A stretch of 64,000 nt of DNA from Arthrobacter sp. NicSoilB8 (GCF_019977355.1 NZ_AP024655.1:2728001-2792000); one strand, 5' to 3'. Shown: positions 8,446 to 16,771, counted from the stretch's first letter. Numbers and translations are program-made. The notes: a model not told the origin generated them from the letters alone.

Positions 8446-10158
8446 TCAGATGCTGGCGACGCGGGCGATCCCGCGGTCGGCGGCGAGTTTCGCGATGTCG
8501 CGGCCCGCGCGGTAGCCGAACACCAGGGCCGGGCCGATGTGTGAGCCATAGCCCGGGTAGCCGCCGCCGAAGACGCTGACGGCCGCCGCGCCGACCGCCA
8601 GCAGGCCGGGAATCGCCGTTCCCTCCGCGGTGGTGACCTCCGAGCGTTCGTTGACGCCGATGCCGGCGAAGGTGCCCAGGTCGCCCATCTGGATCTTCGC
8701 CGCGTAGTACGGTCCCTTGCCGACCGGGGCCAGGTTGGGGTTGGGCTGGTGCTCCATGTCACCGCGGAAGTGGTTGTACAGGGTGGAACCGCGGCCGAAC
8801 GCCGGATCCTCGCCGCGTTCCGCGGCCGGGTTGAAGCCGGCCACAGTCGTCTCCAGGCCGGCGGCGTCGATGCCGAGCTTGCCGGCCAGTTCCGCCAGGG
8901 TGTCCGCCTTGACCAGGTAGCCCGTCTTGTAGAAGTAGCCGCGCGGCATCGGCCAAGGCTTGGCATAGCCAATCCCGTACTTGTGCATTGTCGTCGCGTC
9001 TCCGATCACATACCCGAACGTCTTGTCCTCGTCCTTGTTGTGCTCAATCATGGTCCCGCCGAAGTCGTGGTAGCTCAGGGCTTCGTTCCCGAAGCGCTTG
9101 CCGTGGCGGTCGACGGCGATCAGGCCCGGCAGGCCGATGGCGCGCAGGTGCGGGAAGAGCCGCTGCTTGCCGTTGAGGTACTTGAAGACTGTGACCGGCG
9201 CCCAGGAGCCCACGCTGAAGACGGACGCGTCGATGTGGCCGCCGGCACTGATCGCGAGCGTGGCGGCGTCACCGCCGTGGCCCACGGTCGGGGTGAAGTG
9301 GTCGTCCGCGTCGTGCGGGAAATACTGCTTCCGCAGTTCCTTGTTGCCGGAGAATCCGCCGGCGGCGAGGATGACGCCCAGGCGTGCCTCCACGGTGGCG
9401 GCGTGGTCTCCGCCGAGGACGGCCCCGGTGACGGTTCCGGCGTCGTCCCGGGTAAGTGAGAGGACCGGAGAGGAATTCCAGAGGCGCACGCCCAGGTCAT
9501 CGGCGCTTTTCACCATGCGCGTCATCAGGGCGTTGCCGTTGGAACGCAGCACGGGGCGCCGGTAGCGGGCCGCATCGGCCCAGGTGCGCAGCAGCTTCCT
9601 GGCAACGTAGACAAACGACTTGACCGACTGGTTCACGTGGAAGAACTCGTTGATATCCGGACCCACCTGCGGCATGTAGCCAAAGACGGTGTAGGAGCTC
9701 ATGTACGGCTGCATCAGGAGGCGCTTGTCCCCCAGTATCCGCGCGTCAACGTCCTGCGGCAGGATGGCCCGGCCCGACAGTTTCGCGCCCGGCAGGTCCA
9801 TCTGGTAGTCCGGCGACTTCTCCGGGTACGTGAACTTCACTTCTGTCTCGTTCTCGAAGAAGGCGATGGCTTCCGGCACGGTGTCCAGGAATTCGCCCAC
9901 TCCTTCTTCGTTGAAGGTCTCCGGGGCCAGGTTCCGCAGGTAGGTCTCCGCCTCCTCACGGGTGTCCCCCTGCTGAACGCCCTGTTTGTTGCCGGGAACC
10001 CAGGCCCACCCGGCGGAGATCGCCGTCGTGCCGCCGAAGTACCGTTCCTTTTCCGCGACGATCACGGTCAATCCCTGCGCGGCGGCCTTCAATGCTGCGG
10101 CCATGCCGGCCACACCGGAGCCGATGACAAGGACATCGCAGAGGACGGGGTTACTCAT
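8446..10158 (-). CDS. FAD-dependent dehydrogenase, 3-ketosteroid-dehydrogenase/fumarate-reductase flavoprotein family (1)
   Basis: A 570-residue flavoprotein. The N-terminal dinucleotide fold is LVIGSGVAGMAAALKAA (about 10-26), followed by GGTTAISAGWAWVPGN. The C-terminal FAD-closing region reads GLLAVGAAAVSVFGGG, then GYPGYGSHIGPALVFGY. This is the architecture of KstD-type enzymes, which introduce C=C bonds next to a ring ketone. With a P450 and an alcohol dehydrogenase nearby, a role as ring-ketone desaturase is likely; the substrate is unknown. It diverges from the second IclR gene across 132 bases. ATG at 10156-10158. Confidence 0.85.
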   Translation of the reverse strand: MSNPVLCDVLVIGSGVAGMAAALKAAAQGLTVIVAEKERYFGGTTAISAGWAWVPGNKQGVQQGDTREEAETYLRNLAPETFNEEGVGEFLDTVPEAIAFFENETEVKFTYPEKSPDYQMDLPGAKLSGRAILPQDVDARILGDKRLLMQPYMSSYTVFGYMPQVGPDINEFFHVNQSVKSFVYVARKLLRTWADAARYRRPVLRSNGNALMTRMVKSADDLGVRLWNSSPVLSLTRDDAGTVTGAVLGGDHAATVEARLGVILAAGGFSGNKELRKQYFPHDADDHFTPTVGHGGDAATLAISAGGHIDASVFSVGSWAPVTVFKYLNGKQRLFPHLRAIGLPGLIAVDRHGKRFGNEALSYHDFGGTMIEHNKDEDKTFGYVIGDATTMHKYGIGYAKPWPMPRGYFYKTGYLVKADTLAELAGKLGIDAAGLETTVAGFNPAAERGEDPAFGRGSTLYNHFRGDMEHQPNPNLAPVGKGPYYAAKIQMGDLGTFAGIGVNERSEVTTAEGTAIPGLLAVGAAAVSVFGGGYPGYGSHIGPALVFGYRAGRDIAKLAADRGIARVASI

Positions 10159-10232
10159 GGTTTTGCTCCGTTCAGTCGGCCGCGCGCTTCCCTGCGGCAG
10201 CCGGGGTGGAATGCTAGACCCCCAGTAGAGCC

Positions 10233-10251
10233 GGTGACGCGGATCACCGCG
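10233..10251. promoter_or_regulatory. Palindromic candidate operator in the divergent flavoprotein/IclR interval
   Basis: Two overlapping inverted repeats lie here: GGTGA-N6-TCACC (10233-10248) and CGCGG-ATCA-CCGCG (10238-10251). They sit between the divergent flavoprotein (minus) and IclR (plus) genes, 40-60 bases from the IclR start. IclR regulators usually bind palindromes of about this size in the divergent promoter of their own gene, so this is a plausible operator. Its factor is not proven. Confidence 0.35.
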
Positions 10252-10290
10252 AGGACGATTACCATTGAGCGGGAATCCTGAGGAGGTTCA

Positions 10291-11076
10291 GTGGCGAATT
10301 CCCCATCCGGCGAGTCGATCATCGGGCGTTTCGTGAAGATTGTGAGCGCGTTCGACGACGGCCACACCTCCATGAGCGTCGCCGAACTGGGCCGGCGCAC
10401 CGGGCTTCCGGTGACCACGACATACCGGCTGGTCAACGATCTGTTGCTCGAACGGCTCCTCGAGCGCGAGCCCGGTGGCGACATCCACATCGGGACCCGG
10501 ATGTGGGAGCTCGTGTCGCGCGGGTCCAAGATGGTGGGCCTGCGGGAGGCCGCCCTGCCGTTCATGGAAGACGTCCAGGCCGTGGTCCAGCATTCGACCA
10601 CCCTGGCCATCCTGGACTCTGATGAGGTGCTGTACATCGAGCGGCTGGGCTCGGACAGGACAATCGTGGACATCACCAAAATCGCCGGCCGCCTCCCCGT
10701 CCATGCGACCTCATCCGGGCTGGTCCTGCTCGCGTACTCCCCTGCGGCCTACCAGGACAGCATCCTGGCCCGCCAGCTGACGAAGTACACCGAAACCACC
10801 CTGACCGACCCGGCCCTTCTCCGCCGCCACCTGGCCGAGATCAGGCAGCGCGGCTTCGCTGCGATGCCCGGAGTGATCGTCCCCGAGTCCAGCGGCATCG
10901 CGGTTCCCGTCTTCGGCCCGGACAACGCCATCCGAGCGGCCCTCAGCGTGGTGGTGCCGCGCAACGAGGAGAACGCGGCCGCCAGGGTCCCCGTCCTGAT
11001 GGCTGCCGCGCGGGGCATATCGCGGGCCCTCGGCTGGCGCGGTGAGCTGAAGGGCACCCTCCGCCAGAGCCACTAA
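10291..11076 (+). CDS. IclR-family transcriptional regulator (2)
   Basis: A 261-residue paralogue of the regulator at 7651. It begins MANSPSGESIIGRFV, has the winged helix-turn-helix at about 20-75 (LGRRTGLPVTTTYRLVNDL) and the IclR ligand-binding domain after about residue 80 (RLPVHATSSGLVLLAYS; GIAVPVFGPDNAI). The start is GTG at 10291 with GAGGAGG four bases upstream. It diverges from flavoprotein 1 and precedes the dehydrogenase-flavoprotein-Dabb-transporter operon by 108 bases. It probably regulates one or both flanking transcripts and itself. Having two close paralogues in one cluster suggests a duplication with split duties. Confidence 0.93.
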   Translation: MANSPSGESIIGRFVKIVSAFDDGHTSMSVAELGRRTGLPVTTTYRLVNDLLLERLLEREPGGDIHIGTRMWELVSRGSKMVGLREAALPFMEDVQAVVQHSTTLAILDSDEVLYIERLGSDRTIVDITKIAGRLPVHATSSGLVLLAYSPAAYQDSILARQLTKYTETTLTDPALLRRHLAEIRQRGFAAMPGVIVPESSGIAVPVFGPDNAIRAALSVVVPRNEENAAARVPVLMAAARGISRALGWRGELKGTLRQSH

Positions 11077-11082
11077 CCATTG

Positions 11083-11100
11083 CCTTGCCGTTCATCGGTA
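11083..11100. promoter_or_regulatory. Second copy of the CCGTTCATCGGT motif, upstream of the dehydrogenase operon
   Basis: CCGTTCATCGGT (11088-11099), preceded by CCTTG, lies about 85 bases upstream of the dehydrogenase ATG. It repeats the 12-mer found about 85 bases upstream of the P450 start, in the opposite orientation relative to the gene. The similar distance in both promoters supports a shared operator; the binding protein is inferred to be an IclR of the cluster. Confidence 0.35.
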
Positions 11101-11184
11101 ATCGTGTGGTCGTCGTCACAACTCCCCTGTCACTCTGGCTGGGACGCAGCAAAGAGGCTGCAGGAGTTACGAGGAGCAGACCAC

Positions 11185-11946
11185 ATGAACCCCACAGCGA
11201 ACCGCGTGGCCGGAAAGACCGCAATCGTCACCGGCGGCCGCGGCGATCTGGGCAGCGCCACCGCCGCGCTGCTGGCCCGGCACGGCGCCAAGGTCGCCAG
11301 CCTTGACGTTGCCGGCATCCCGGCCGGTGTCCGGCACGGCAGCATCAGCGAGTACGACGTCGACGTCACCAGCGAGGACAGCGTCGCCGAGGCGGTCCGC
11401 CGGGTCACCGGCGACCTCGGCGCCCCGGACATCCTGGTCAACGCCGCCGGCATTATCGGCCCGGCCGGGGCGTCCCACACCGCCTCCGTCTCCGACTTCG
11501 ACACCATCTTCAACGTCAACGTCAAGGGCGTCTGGCTGATGACCAAGCACGTGGTCCCGGGAATGATCGAGAAGGGCGCCGGCAGCATCGTGAACTTCTC
11601 CTCCATCCACGGCATCACCGGCGGCCGGAACGTGCCGCTGTACCACGCCACGAAGGGCGCCGTCCGGCTGCTGAGCAAATCCGATGCGGCAGCCTACGGC
11701 AGCCACGGCATCCGGGTGAACTCCATCCACCCCGGTTCCATGAACACCCGGATGAGCCGCCGCTCCGCCGAACAGTCGGACATCGGCGCGGAACAGTACT
11801 ACAGGCAGCTCGTCGGCTCCAACCCGTTGCCCCGGCAGGGCGAACCGGACGAAATCGCCTACGGCGTCCTGTACCTGGCCTCGGACGAATCCCGTTTCAC
11901 CACCGGCTCGGAACTCGTGATCGACGGCGGCTACACCGCCGTCTGA
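11185..11946 (+). CDS. Short-chain dehydrogenase/reductase (SDR)
   Basis: A 253-residue classical SDR, NAD(P)-dependent. The cofactor motif is TGGRGDLG (about residue 14), the structural NAAG follows at about 88, and the catalytic residues are Ser in NFSSIHG and Tyr/Lys in YHATK (about 154-158). The C-terminal ITGSELVIDGGY-like ending (TTGSELVIDGGYTAV) is typical. I start it at ATG 11185, which has GAGGAG eight bases upstream, rather than at an earlier in-frame ATG without a site. In this operon it is best placed as the alcohol dehydrogenase that oxidises the P450 product to a ring ketone for the flavoproteins. Confidence 0.93.
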   Translation: MNPTANRVAGKTAIVTGGRGDLGSATAALLARHGAKVASLDVAGIPAGVRHGSISEYDVDVTSEDSVAEAVRRVTGDLGAPDILVNAAGIIGPAGASHTASVSDFDTIFNVNVKGVWLMTKHVVPGMIEKGAGSIVNFSSIHGITGGRNVPLYHATKGAVRLLSKSDAAAYGSHGIRVNSIHPGSMNTRMSRRSAEQSDIGAEQYYRQLVGSNPLPRQGEPDEIAYGVLYLASDESRFTTGSELVIDGGYTAV

Positions 11947-11991
11947 GGGCCCCAGCGCCCCCAACTCTTCCCTCCCCGAAAGGCAACACCC

Positions 11992-13698
11992 ATGAAATTC
12001 GTCAATGGCACAGCAGCGGACAGTTACGACGTCGTCGTCGTCGGCTCCGGCGCCGGCGCCCTCACCGCGGCTGCCACCGCCGCACGGGCCGGCAAGTCCG
12101 TCGTCGTCCTGGAAAGGAGCGGCCTGCTGGGCGGCACGTCTGCCGTCTCCGGCGGCATGCTCTGGGTCGCCGACAACCACCATGCCCGGGAAGCCGGGAT
12201 CACCGATTCGAAGGAGGCGGCCGCCGAGTATGTCCGCGCCGTGGCCCGCGGCCGCGGCCGGAAGGAGCTCCTGGACGCCGCCCTGGACTACGGGGACCAG
12301 ATGCTCCGCTTCGTGGAGGAGGAATGCGGTGTCCGCTTCATCTTCCTCAACAACTTCCCCGACTACCGCCAGGACCTGCCCGGCGCCATGGAGGGCGGCC
12401 GCACGGTCGAGCCCGAGCTGTTCAACAGCAAGGAAGCCCTCGGCGCGCTCACCTCCCATGTCCGCACCGACGGCCGCGCCCCCTTCACGATGCAGGAATA
12501 CGAAAACTGGGGCGCGTTCACCAAGTTCCCCTGGGATGACCTCAACCAGCGCCAGGCCGACGGACTCGTGGCCAAGGGCCAGGCCCTCGTCTCCATGCTC
12601 CTTGCGAGCCTGGTCCGCGACGGCGCGGCCCTCGTCACCGGCGCCCGCGGCCACCGGCTGCTCACGGACGGCGGGCGGGTGACCGGCGTCGAACTCGAAA
12701 CCGGCGAGGTGATCCGGGCCAACGACGGCGTGGTGCTGGCCACCGGCGGCTTCGAATGGGACAAGGCACTGGCGGATTCGATGCTCGCCTCGCGGCTCTA
12801 CACGATGTGCTCGCCGCCCTCGAACACCGGCGACGGCCTGCGGATGTCCCAGCGGATCGGCGGCCAGACCCGCGGCACCCGCGAAGCCTGGTGGGCGCCG
12901 ATGTCCATTACCGGCGACACCCGTGACGGGCAGCCAATCGGCACCCTGCTCCGCTTCGAACGCCAGGGACCGGGCTCGCTCATGGTCAACCGACACGGCC
13001 GCCGCTTCGCCAACGAATCCCAGAACTACAACGACCTCGCCCGCAGCCTGCAGTCCTGGGACTCCGCCAGGAACCAGGCCCTGAACACTCCCGCGCACGT
13101 GATCGTGGACCACGCCTACATGGAACGCTACGGCATCCTGGCCCACCGCGCCGGCCAGCCCACCCCCGCCTATCTGATCGAGGCGCCGACCCTGGCGGAA
13201 CTCGCGGCGAAAATCGGCGTGCCCGCCGAAAACCTGGCCGCAACGGTGGCCCGCTTCAACGAATTCGCCGTCAAGGGCGAGGACCCCGACTTCGGCCGCG
13301 GCGAAAGCGCGTACGACAAATACTGGGGCGACGACGAGAGCCCCTATCCGAACCCGTCCCTGGGACCGCTGCGGACCGGGCCGTTCTACGCGATGGAAGT
13401 GGTTAACGGCGCATTCGGCACCAACGGCGGCGTCGCCACCGACGGCCGGGCCCGGGTCCTGGACGTCGACAACCGCCCCATCGAGGGCCTGTATGCCGCC
13501 GGCAACACCACCGAAAACGCCTACGCGGCAGGGTACCCGGGCGCCGGCGCGACGCTCGGCCCCATCATGACCATGGGCTACCTCGCCGGCCGCACCATCG
13601 CCGGCCAGGAACCCGGCTTCGTCTCCGGTGCCGCGGCCCCCGCCGAAGGAACCATTGAGGCAGCCACCGAATCGGCAACCGAACTGGTGGGTGCCTGA
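11992..13698 (+). CDS. FAD-dependent dehydrogenase, 3-ketosteroid-dehydrogenase/fumarate-reductase flavoprotein family (2)
   Basis: A 568-residue flavoprotein of the same family as that at 8446. The FAD fold reads VVVVGSGAGALTAAATAA (about 12-29), then GLLGGTSAVSGGMLWV. Near the C-terminus come NGAFGTNGG, GLYAAGNTTENAYAAG and YPGAGATLGPIMTMGY, close to the KstD signature YPGxGxTxGP. It should abstract hydrogens next to a ring carbonyl. It lies 45 bases after the SDR gene and one base before the Dabb start, so an operon is near certain. Two different desaturases in one locus suggest sequential dehydrogenation of the same ring. Confidence 0.87.
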   Translation: MKFVNGTAADSYDVVVVGSGAGALTAAATAARAGKSVVVLERSGLLGGTSAVSGGMLWVADNHHAREAGITDSKEAAAEYVRAVARGRGRKELLDAALDYGDQMLRFVEEECGVRFIFLNNFPDYRQDLPGAMEGGRTVEPELFNSKEALGALTSHVRTDGRAPFTMQEYENWGAFTKFPWDDLNQRQADGLVAKGQALVSMLLASLVRDGAALVTGARGHRLLTDGGRVTGVELETGEVIRANDGVVLATGGFEWDKALADSMLASRLYTMCSPPSNTGDGLRMSQRIGGQTRGTREAWWAPMSITGDTRDGQPIGTLLRFERQGPGSLMVNRHGRRFANESQNYNDLARSLQSWDSARNQALNTPAHVIVDHAYMERYGILAHRAGQPTPAYLIEAPTLAELAAKIGVPAENLAATVARFNEFAVKGEDPDFGRGESAYDKYWGDDESPYPNPSLGPLRTGPFYAMEVVNGAFGTNGGVATDGRARVLDVDNRPIEGLYAAGNTTENAYAAGYPGAGATLGPIMTMGYLAGRTIAGQEPGFVSGAAAPAEGTIEAATESATELVGA

Positions 13699-13699
13699 G

Positions 13700-14029
13700 A
13701 TGATCCGCCACACCGTCCTCTTCAAGTTCAACCCGGACTTCCCGCCCGCCGACAAGCAGGCGTGGATCGCCGGTCTCAACAAGATGACCGGGAATATCCC
13801 CGGAATGCTCAGCCTGACCCACGGCCCGGACCTGCTCAACACCGAGCGCTCCTTCGACTACGCCATCGTGGCGGACTTCGAAACGGTCGAGGACATTGCG
13901 GTGTACAACACGCATCCGCTACACGAGCCGCTCAAGGCGTACTCGTTTCCCAATAGCCAGCAGATCCTCGCGGTGGACTTCCACCTCGAGGATGCCCAGC
14001 CGGCGTCCACCGAGACATCGTTGTCTTAA
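13700..14029 (+). CDS. Dabb (stress-responsive A/B barrel) domain protein
   Basis: A 109-residue dimeric-barrel protein beginning MIRHTVLFKFNPDF, with the Dabb pattern MLSLTHGPDLL, then FDYAIVADFE and YNTHPLHEPLKAYSF. The ATG is one base after the flavoprotein stop, so translation is coupled. Dabb proteins are often of unknown function, but some are cyclases or isomerases acting on enolic intermediates. In this operon it may help isomerise or tautomerise a dienone made by the two flavoproteins; that is inference. The family call is firm. Confidence 0.88.
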   Translation: MIRHTVLFKFNPDFPPADKQAWIAGLNKMTGNIPGMLSLTHGPDLLNTERSFDYAIVADFETVEDIAVYNTHPLHEPLKAYSFPNSQQILAVDFHLEDAQPASTETSLS

Positions 14030-14039
14030 GGAGATCACC

Positions 14040-15452
14040 ATGGACACTGCACCTGCCCCGCGCCCGGCCGCGCGCAAGACTCCGCGGAAGGCGGCCCTGG
14101 CATCATTCCTGGGCAGCACGCTGGAGTACTACGACTTCTTCATCTACGGGACTGCCGCCGCCCTGGTGTTCCCGCACCTGTTCTTCCCCTCCGCCGACCC
14201 CGCCATCGGCCTGATCGGCGCCTTCGCCACCTTCGGCGTCGCCTACGTGGCGCGGCCGGTGGGCGGGCTGGTCATGGGCCACTTCGGTGACAAGCTGGGC
14301 CGTAAGAAGATCCTGCTGCTCACCCTGGGCATCATGGGCCTGGCCTCGCTCGGCATCGGTTTCCTGCCGACCTACGGACAGGTCGGCGTCTGGGCCCCGA
14401 TCCTGCTCGTGGCCGGCCGGCTCGCCCAGGGTTTCTCCGCGGGGGCCGAATCGGCGGGCGCGTCCACGCTCACCCTCGAGCACTCGCCGGAGGGCAAGCG
14501 CGGCTTCTTCACCAGCTTCGTGATGACCGGCTACGCCTCCGGCATGGTCCTGGCTACCCTCGTCTTCATTCCCGTGACGTCCCTGCCGCAGGAAGCCATG
14601 ATGAGCTGGGGCTGGCGCGTCCCGTTCTGGCTCTCCATCGTGGTCCTGGGCATCGCCTACTGGGTCCGGACTCACCTGGACGAGACCCCGGTCTTCGAGG
14701 AGGCCCAGGAGCACCGGCAGGTCGCTCCCATGCCGCTCAAGGACGTGCTCAAGTTCCAGGGCGCCGATGTCCTGCGCGTGGTGGGCATGTCCATCATGTC
14801 CGTGATGCAGACCATCTTCACGGTCTTCGGCCTGGCCTACGCCACCTCCACGGCAGGCTTTGACCGGGCCTCCATCCTGACCGTCAACGCCGTGGCCGTT
14901 GGCCTGTCGATGTTCGCCATGCCGCTGGCCGCGAAGCTCTCGGACCGGATCGGCCGGCGCCCGGTACTGCTGACCGCCGCGATCGGCTGCTCCGTCACGA
15001 TCTTCCTGTACTTCCTGGCACTGTCCTCGGGGAACCTCGTGCTGGTCTTCCTGGCCGCGTTCGTGAACATGACGGTCCTGTACTCCGGCTTCAATGGCAT
15101 CTGGCCCGCGTTCTTCGCCGAACAGTTTGCCTCGCCGGTGCGCTACACGGGCATGGCGATGGGAAACCAGCTGGGCCTGGTCCTGGCCGGCTTCGCCCCG
15201 ATGATTGCCGGGATGCTCCTGACCCCGGGTATCGCCGGCTGGGTTCCGGTGGCCGTCTTCGGGACGGTCTGCATGCTGATCGCTGCCGCCTCGGTGTACT
15301 TCTCCCGCGAGACGCATAAGACCCCGATCGGGGACCTTGGCGCGCCGTACCTGGCCGGGACCGCCCGCCGCCGGGAACTGCTTGCCGGGCCCACCAGGGA
15401 ACAGGACCTCACTGAGCAGGAGCCGGCACAGCCGGCCCTCCCGCTTCACTGA
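14040..15452 (+). CDS. MFS transporter, metabolite:H+ symporter (MHS) family
   Basis: A 470-residue membrane protein with about 12 predicted helices. The MHS signature is LASFLGSTLEYYDFFIYG in helix 1, then RPVGGLVMGHFGDKLGRKK, the MFS loop motif between helices 2 and 3, and a second copy LSDRIGRRP in the C-half. MHS members import organic acids such as shikimate, alpha-ketoglutarate and aromatic acids with protons. ATG at 14040 has AAGGAG seven bases upstream, only 10 bases after the Dabb stop. As the last operon gene it is the likely uptake system for the pathway's acidic substrate. Confidence 0.93.
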   Translation: MDTAPAPRPAARKTPRKAALASFLGSTLEYYDFFIYGTAAALVFPHLFFPSADPAIGLIGAFATFGVAYVARPVGGLVMGHFGDKLGRKKILLLTLGIMGLASLGIGFLPTYGQVGVWAPILLVAGRLAQGFSAGAESAGASTLTLEHSPEGKRGFFTSFVMTGYASGMVLATLVFIPVTSLPQEAMMSWGWRVPFWLSIVVLGIAYWVRTHLDETPVFEEAQEHRQVAPMPLKDVLKFQGADVLRVVGMSIMSVMQTIFTVFGLAYATSTAGFDRASILTVNAVAVGLSMFAMPLAAKLSDRIGRRPVLLTAAIGCSVTIFLYFLALSSGNLVLVFLAAFVNMTVLYSGFNGIWPAFFAEQFASPVRYTGMAMGNQLGLVLAGFAPMIAGMLLTPGIAGWVPVAVFGTVCMLIAAASVYFSRETHKTPIGDLGAPYLAGTARRRELLAGPTREQDLTEQEPAQPALPLH

Positions 15453-15477
15453 AACACCTCAACCGAAGGGCACCCCC

Positions 15478-15783
15478 ATGTACCGACGCACCCCGCACCG
15501 AATCACCCTGTACCGACGCACCCTCCACAGCTGCACCCTCCACAGCTGCACCCTGCACAGCCGCACCGGAATACATGCTGCTCACCCGCACCACTGGCCG
15601 TTTCACCACACGGGGTTGCACAGCCCCGGCGCCCCGACCGGGGAAGATGCGGCCAGGGAGGACGCCGCAGGAGCGCAGGCGTCGTCCGCCGCAGCCGACC
15701 TTGCCGGGGATGGCGGGCTCGCCGCGTTGCCCTGGATCGGGCTCCACTACGCGAGCGAAGGCGCGCCCGAAGGCATGGGTTAG
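15478..15783 (+). CDS. Doubtful ORF built on 15-bp tandem repeats (101 aa)
   Basis: This ORF covers most of the 356-base gap 15453-15808. It starts MYRRTPHRITLYRRTLHS and repeats a five-residue unit ([YH]xxTL) in its first 30 residues, then becomes an Ala/Gly-rich tail. No family was recognised. ATG at 15478 has only a weak AAGGG site. The repeat keeps the frame open, so an accidental ORF is quite possible; alternatively it is the decayed end of the catabolic block. I see no other gene in the gap. Confidence 0.2.
   Translation: MYRRTPHRITLYRRTLHSCTLHSCTLHSRTGIHAAHPHHWPFHHTGLHSPGAPTGEDAAREDAAGAQASSAAADLAGDGGLAALPWIGLHYASEGAPEGMG
15479..15562 (+). repeat. 15-bp tandem repeat block
   Basis: Three adjacent 15-bp units of the type GCACCCTCCACAGCT run from 15518 to 15562 (two perfect, one with two changes). 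TGTACCGACGCACCC occurs twice, 30 bases apart, at 15479 and 15509, in the same 15-base register. The period is a multiple of three, so copy changes would keep the reading frame. Confidence 0.7.
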
Positions 15784-15808
15784 GCGACCTGAACGGCGGC
15801 CGCAATCC

Positions 15809-16678
15809 TCAGCAGCCGGTCAGGTGCCGCTTCGGCCGTTCCTGCCGGTACAGATAGCGGCAGGATTCACGGAAACCGGCTGCGGCGTAAAGATCGCGGG
15901 CTCCGGCGTTGGAGGCCATCACCAGAAGCCAGTAGCCCGCCACCCCGCGGGCATCACCCTCACGCAGGAGAGCCCGGACAATCCGGCCGCCGTAGCCGCG
16001 CCGCCGCACCTCCGGACGCGTTGCCATGCAGTACAGGCCACCCCGGCCGGGCCCGCCGGATGCAGTGTGGGGCAAGGCGAGCCGTGCGACGGCGGCGGGC
16101 ACGCCGCCGCCGTCCCGGACCAGGGCATACACGGCCGGGCAGCCCTGCAGGATGCCGCGGGCGACGGCGAGCTCGGCCGCTCCCCCGCGGCCATCAACGC
16201 TCCACCACAGGTCCAGCCACTCGGCGGACGGCTCATCCGAGATTTCCACGGCCGGATCCAGATCGCCGGAGTCCGCGCCGGGCTCCGCCCCGGGTTCACT
16301 GATGCCGGATCCACGGACCAGGACCAGGGTTTCGGACTGCCGGGTGAACCCTTCGCCGTCGAGCACCGTGTTCAGGGCCGCGGAACGCGGCCCGTCAAAG
16401 ACCTGGAAGATCAGCGGAAGCCGGCGGGTCCGGTACCAGAGGCGCGCCGCCCGGACTCCGGCCAGCAGCAGGTGGGGGTCGGCACCGGGATCCCGCGGCC
16501 AAACCGAGTTGGCCCGCTGCGTCACCCCGGAGGACGCCCGCAGCACCCACCCGCCAGACACCTCCCGCTCGGCGGCGGGCCACGCCGAATCCATCAGCGT
16601 CTCCAGCCCGGGGACGGACGGGGGTATCGAAAAGGGGACCGGCAAGGGAGCCGATGCGGGGTTCGGGTTCAGGTCCAT
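15809..16678 (-). CDS. GNAT-family N-acetyltransferase
   Basis: A 289-residue acetyltransferase. The C-terminal GNAT core has strand 4 GGLYCMATRPEVRRRGYGG with the acetyl-CoA pyrophosphate loop RRRGYGG, and strand 5 WLLVMASNAGARDLYAAAGF. The N-terminal 130 residues (GGWVLRASSGVTQRANSVWP) resemble the first half of two-domain GNATs. I chose the ATG at 16678, preceded by GGAG, over an upstream in-frame ATG at 16711 that lies close to the aspS terminator. The acyl acceptor is unknown. It follows aspS on the same strand but is separated from it by a strong hairpin. Confidence 0.82.
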   Translation of the reverse strand: MDLNPNPASAPLPVPFSIPPSVPGLETLMDSAWPAAEREVSGGWVLRASSGVTQRANSVWPRDPGADPHLLLAGVRAARLWYRTRRLPLIFQVFDGPRSAALNTVLDGEGFTRQSETLVLVRGSGISEPGAEPGADSGDLDPAVEISDEPSAEWLDLWWSVDGRGGAAELAVARGILQGCPAVYALVRDGGGVPAAVARLALPHTASGGPGRGGLYCMATRPEVRRRGYGGRIVRALLREGDARGVAGYWLLVMASNAGARDLYAAAGFRESCRYLYRQERPKRHLTGC

Positions 16679-16720
16679 CGAGGTTCTCCGTCCGGAACGG
16701 GGTGCGGGCAACCGGAAGAC

Positions 16721-16756
16721 AGCAGGGGCTCCCCGGTTGCCCGGGGAGCCCCTGCT
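16721..16756 (-). terminator. Strong hairpin after aspS
   Basis: A perfect 16-bp stem, AGCAGGGGCTCCCCGG (16721-16736) paired with its complement at 16741-16756, closes a four-base loop 16 bases beyond the aspS stop. It lacks a long U tract, as is common in Actinobacteria, but is strong enough to act as a terminator separating aspS from the GNAT gene. Confidence 0.75.
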
Positions 16757-16771
16757 GCTGGTGTTTTCAGT

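Noticed and set aside
7237..8544. 435-codon open frame on the plus strand
   Set aside because: It is antisense to the first IclR gene and to the small 81-residue gene, both better supported; the translation lacks domain features.
11167..13842. 891-codon open frame on the minus strand
   Set aside because: It is antisense to the SDR, flavoprotein 2 and Dabb genes, which have clear families and ribosome sites. Its composition is the shadow of GC-rich third positions.
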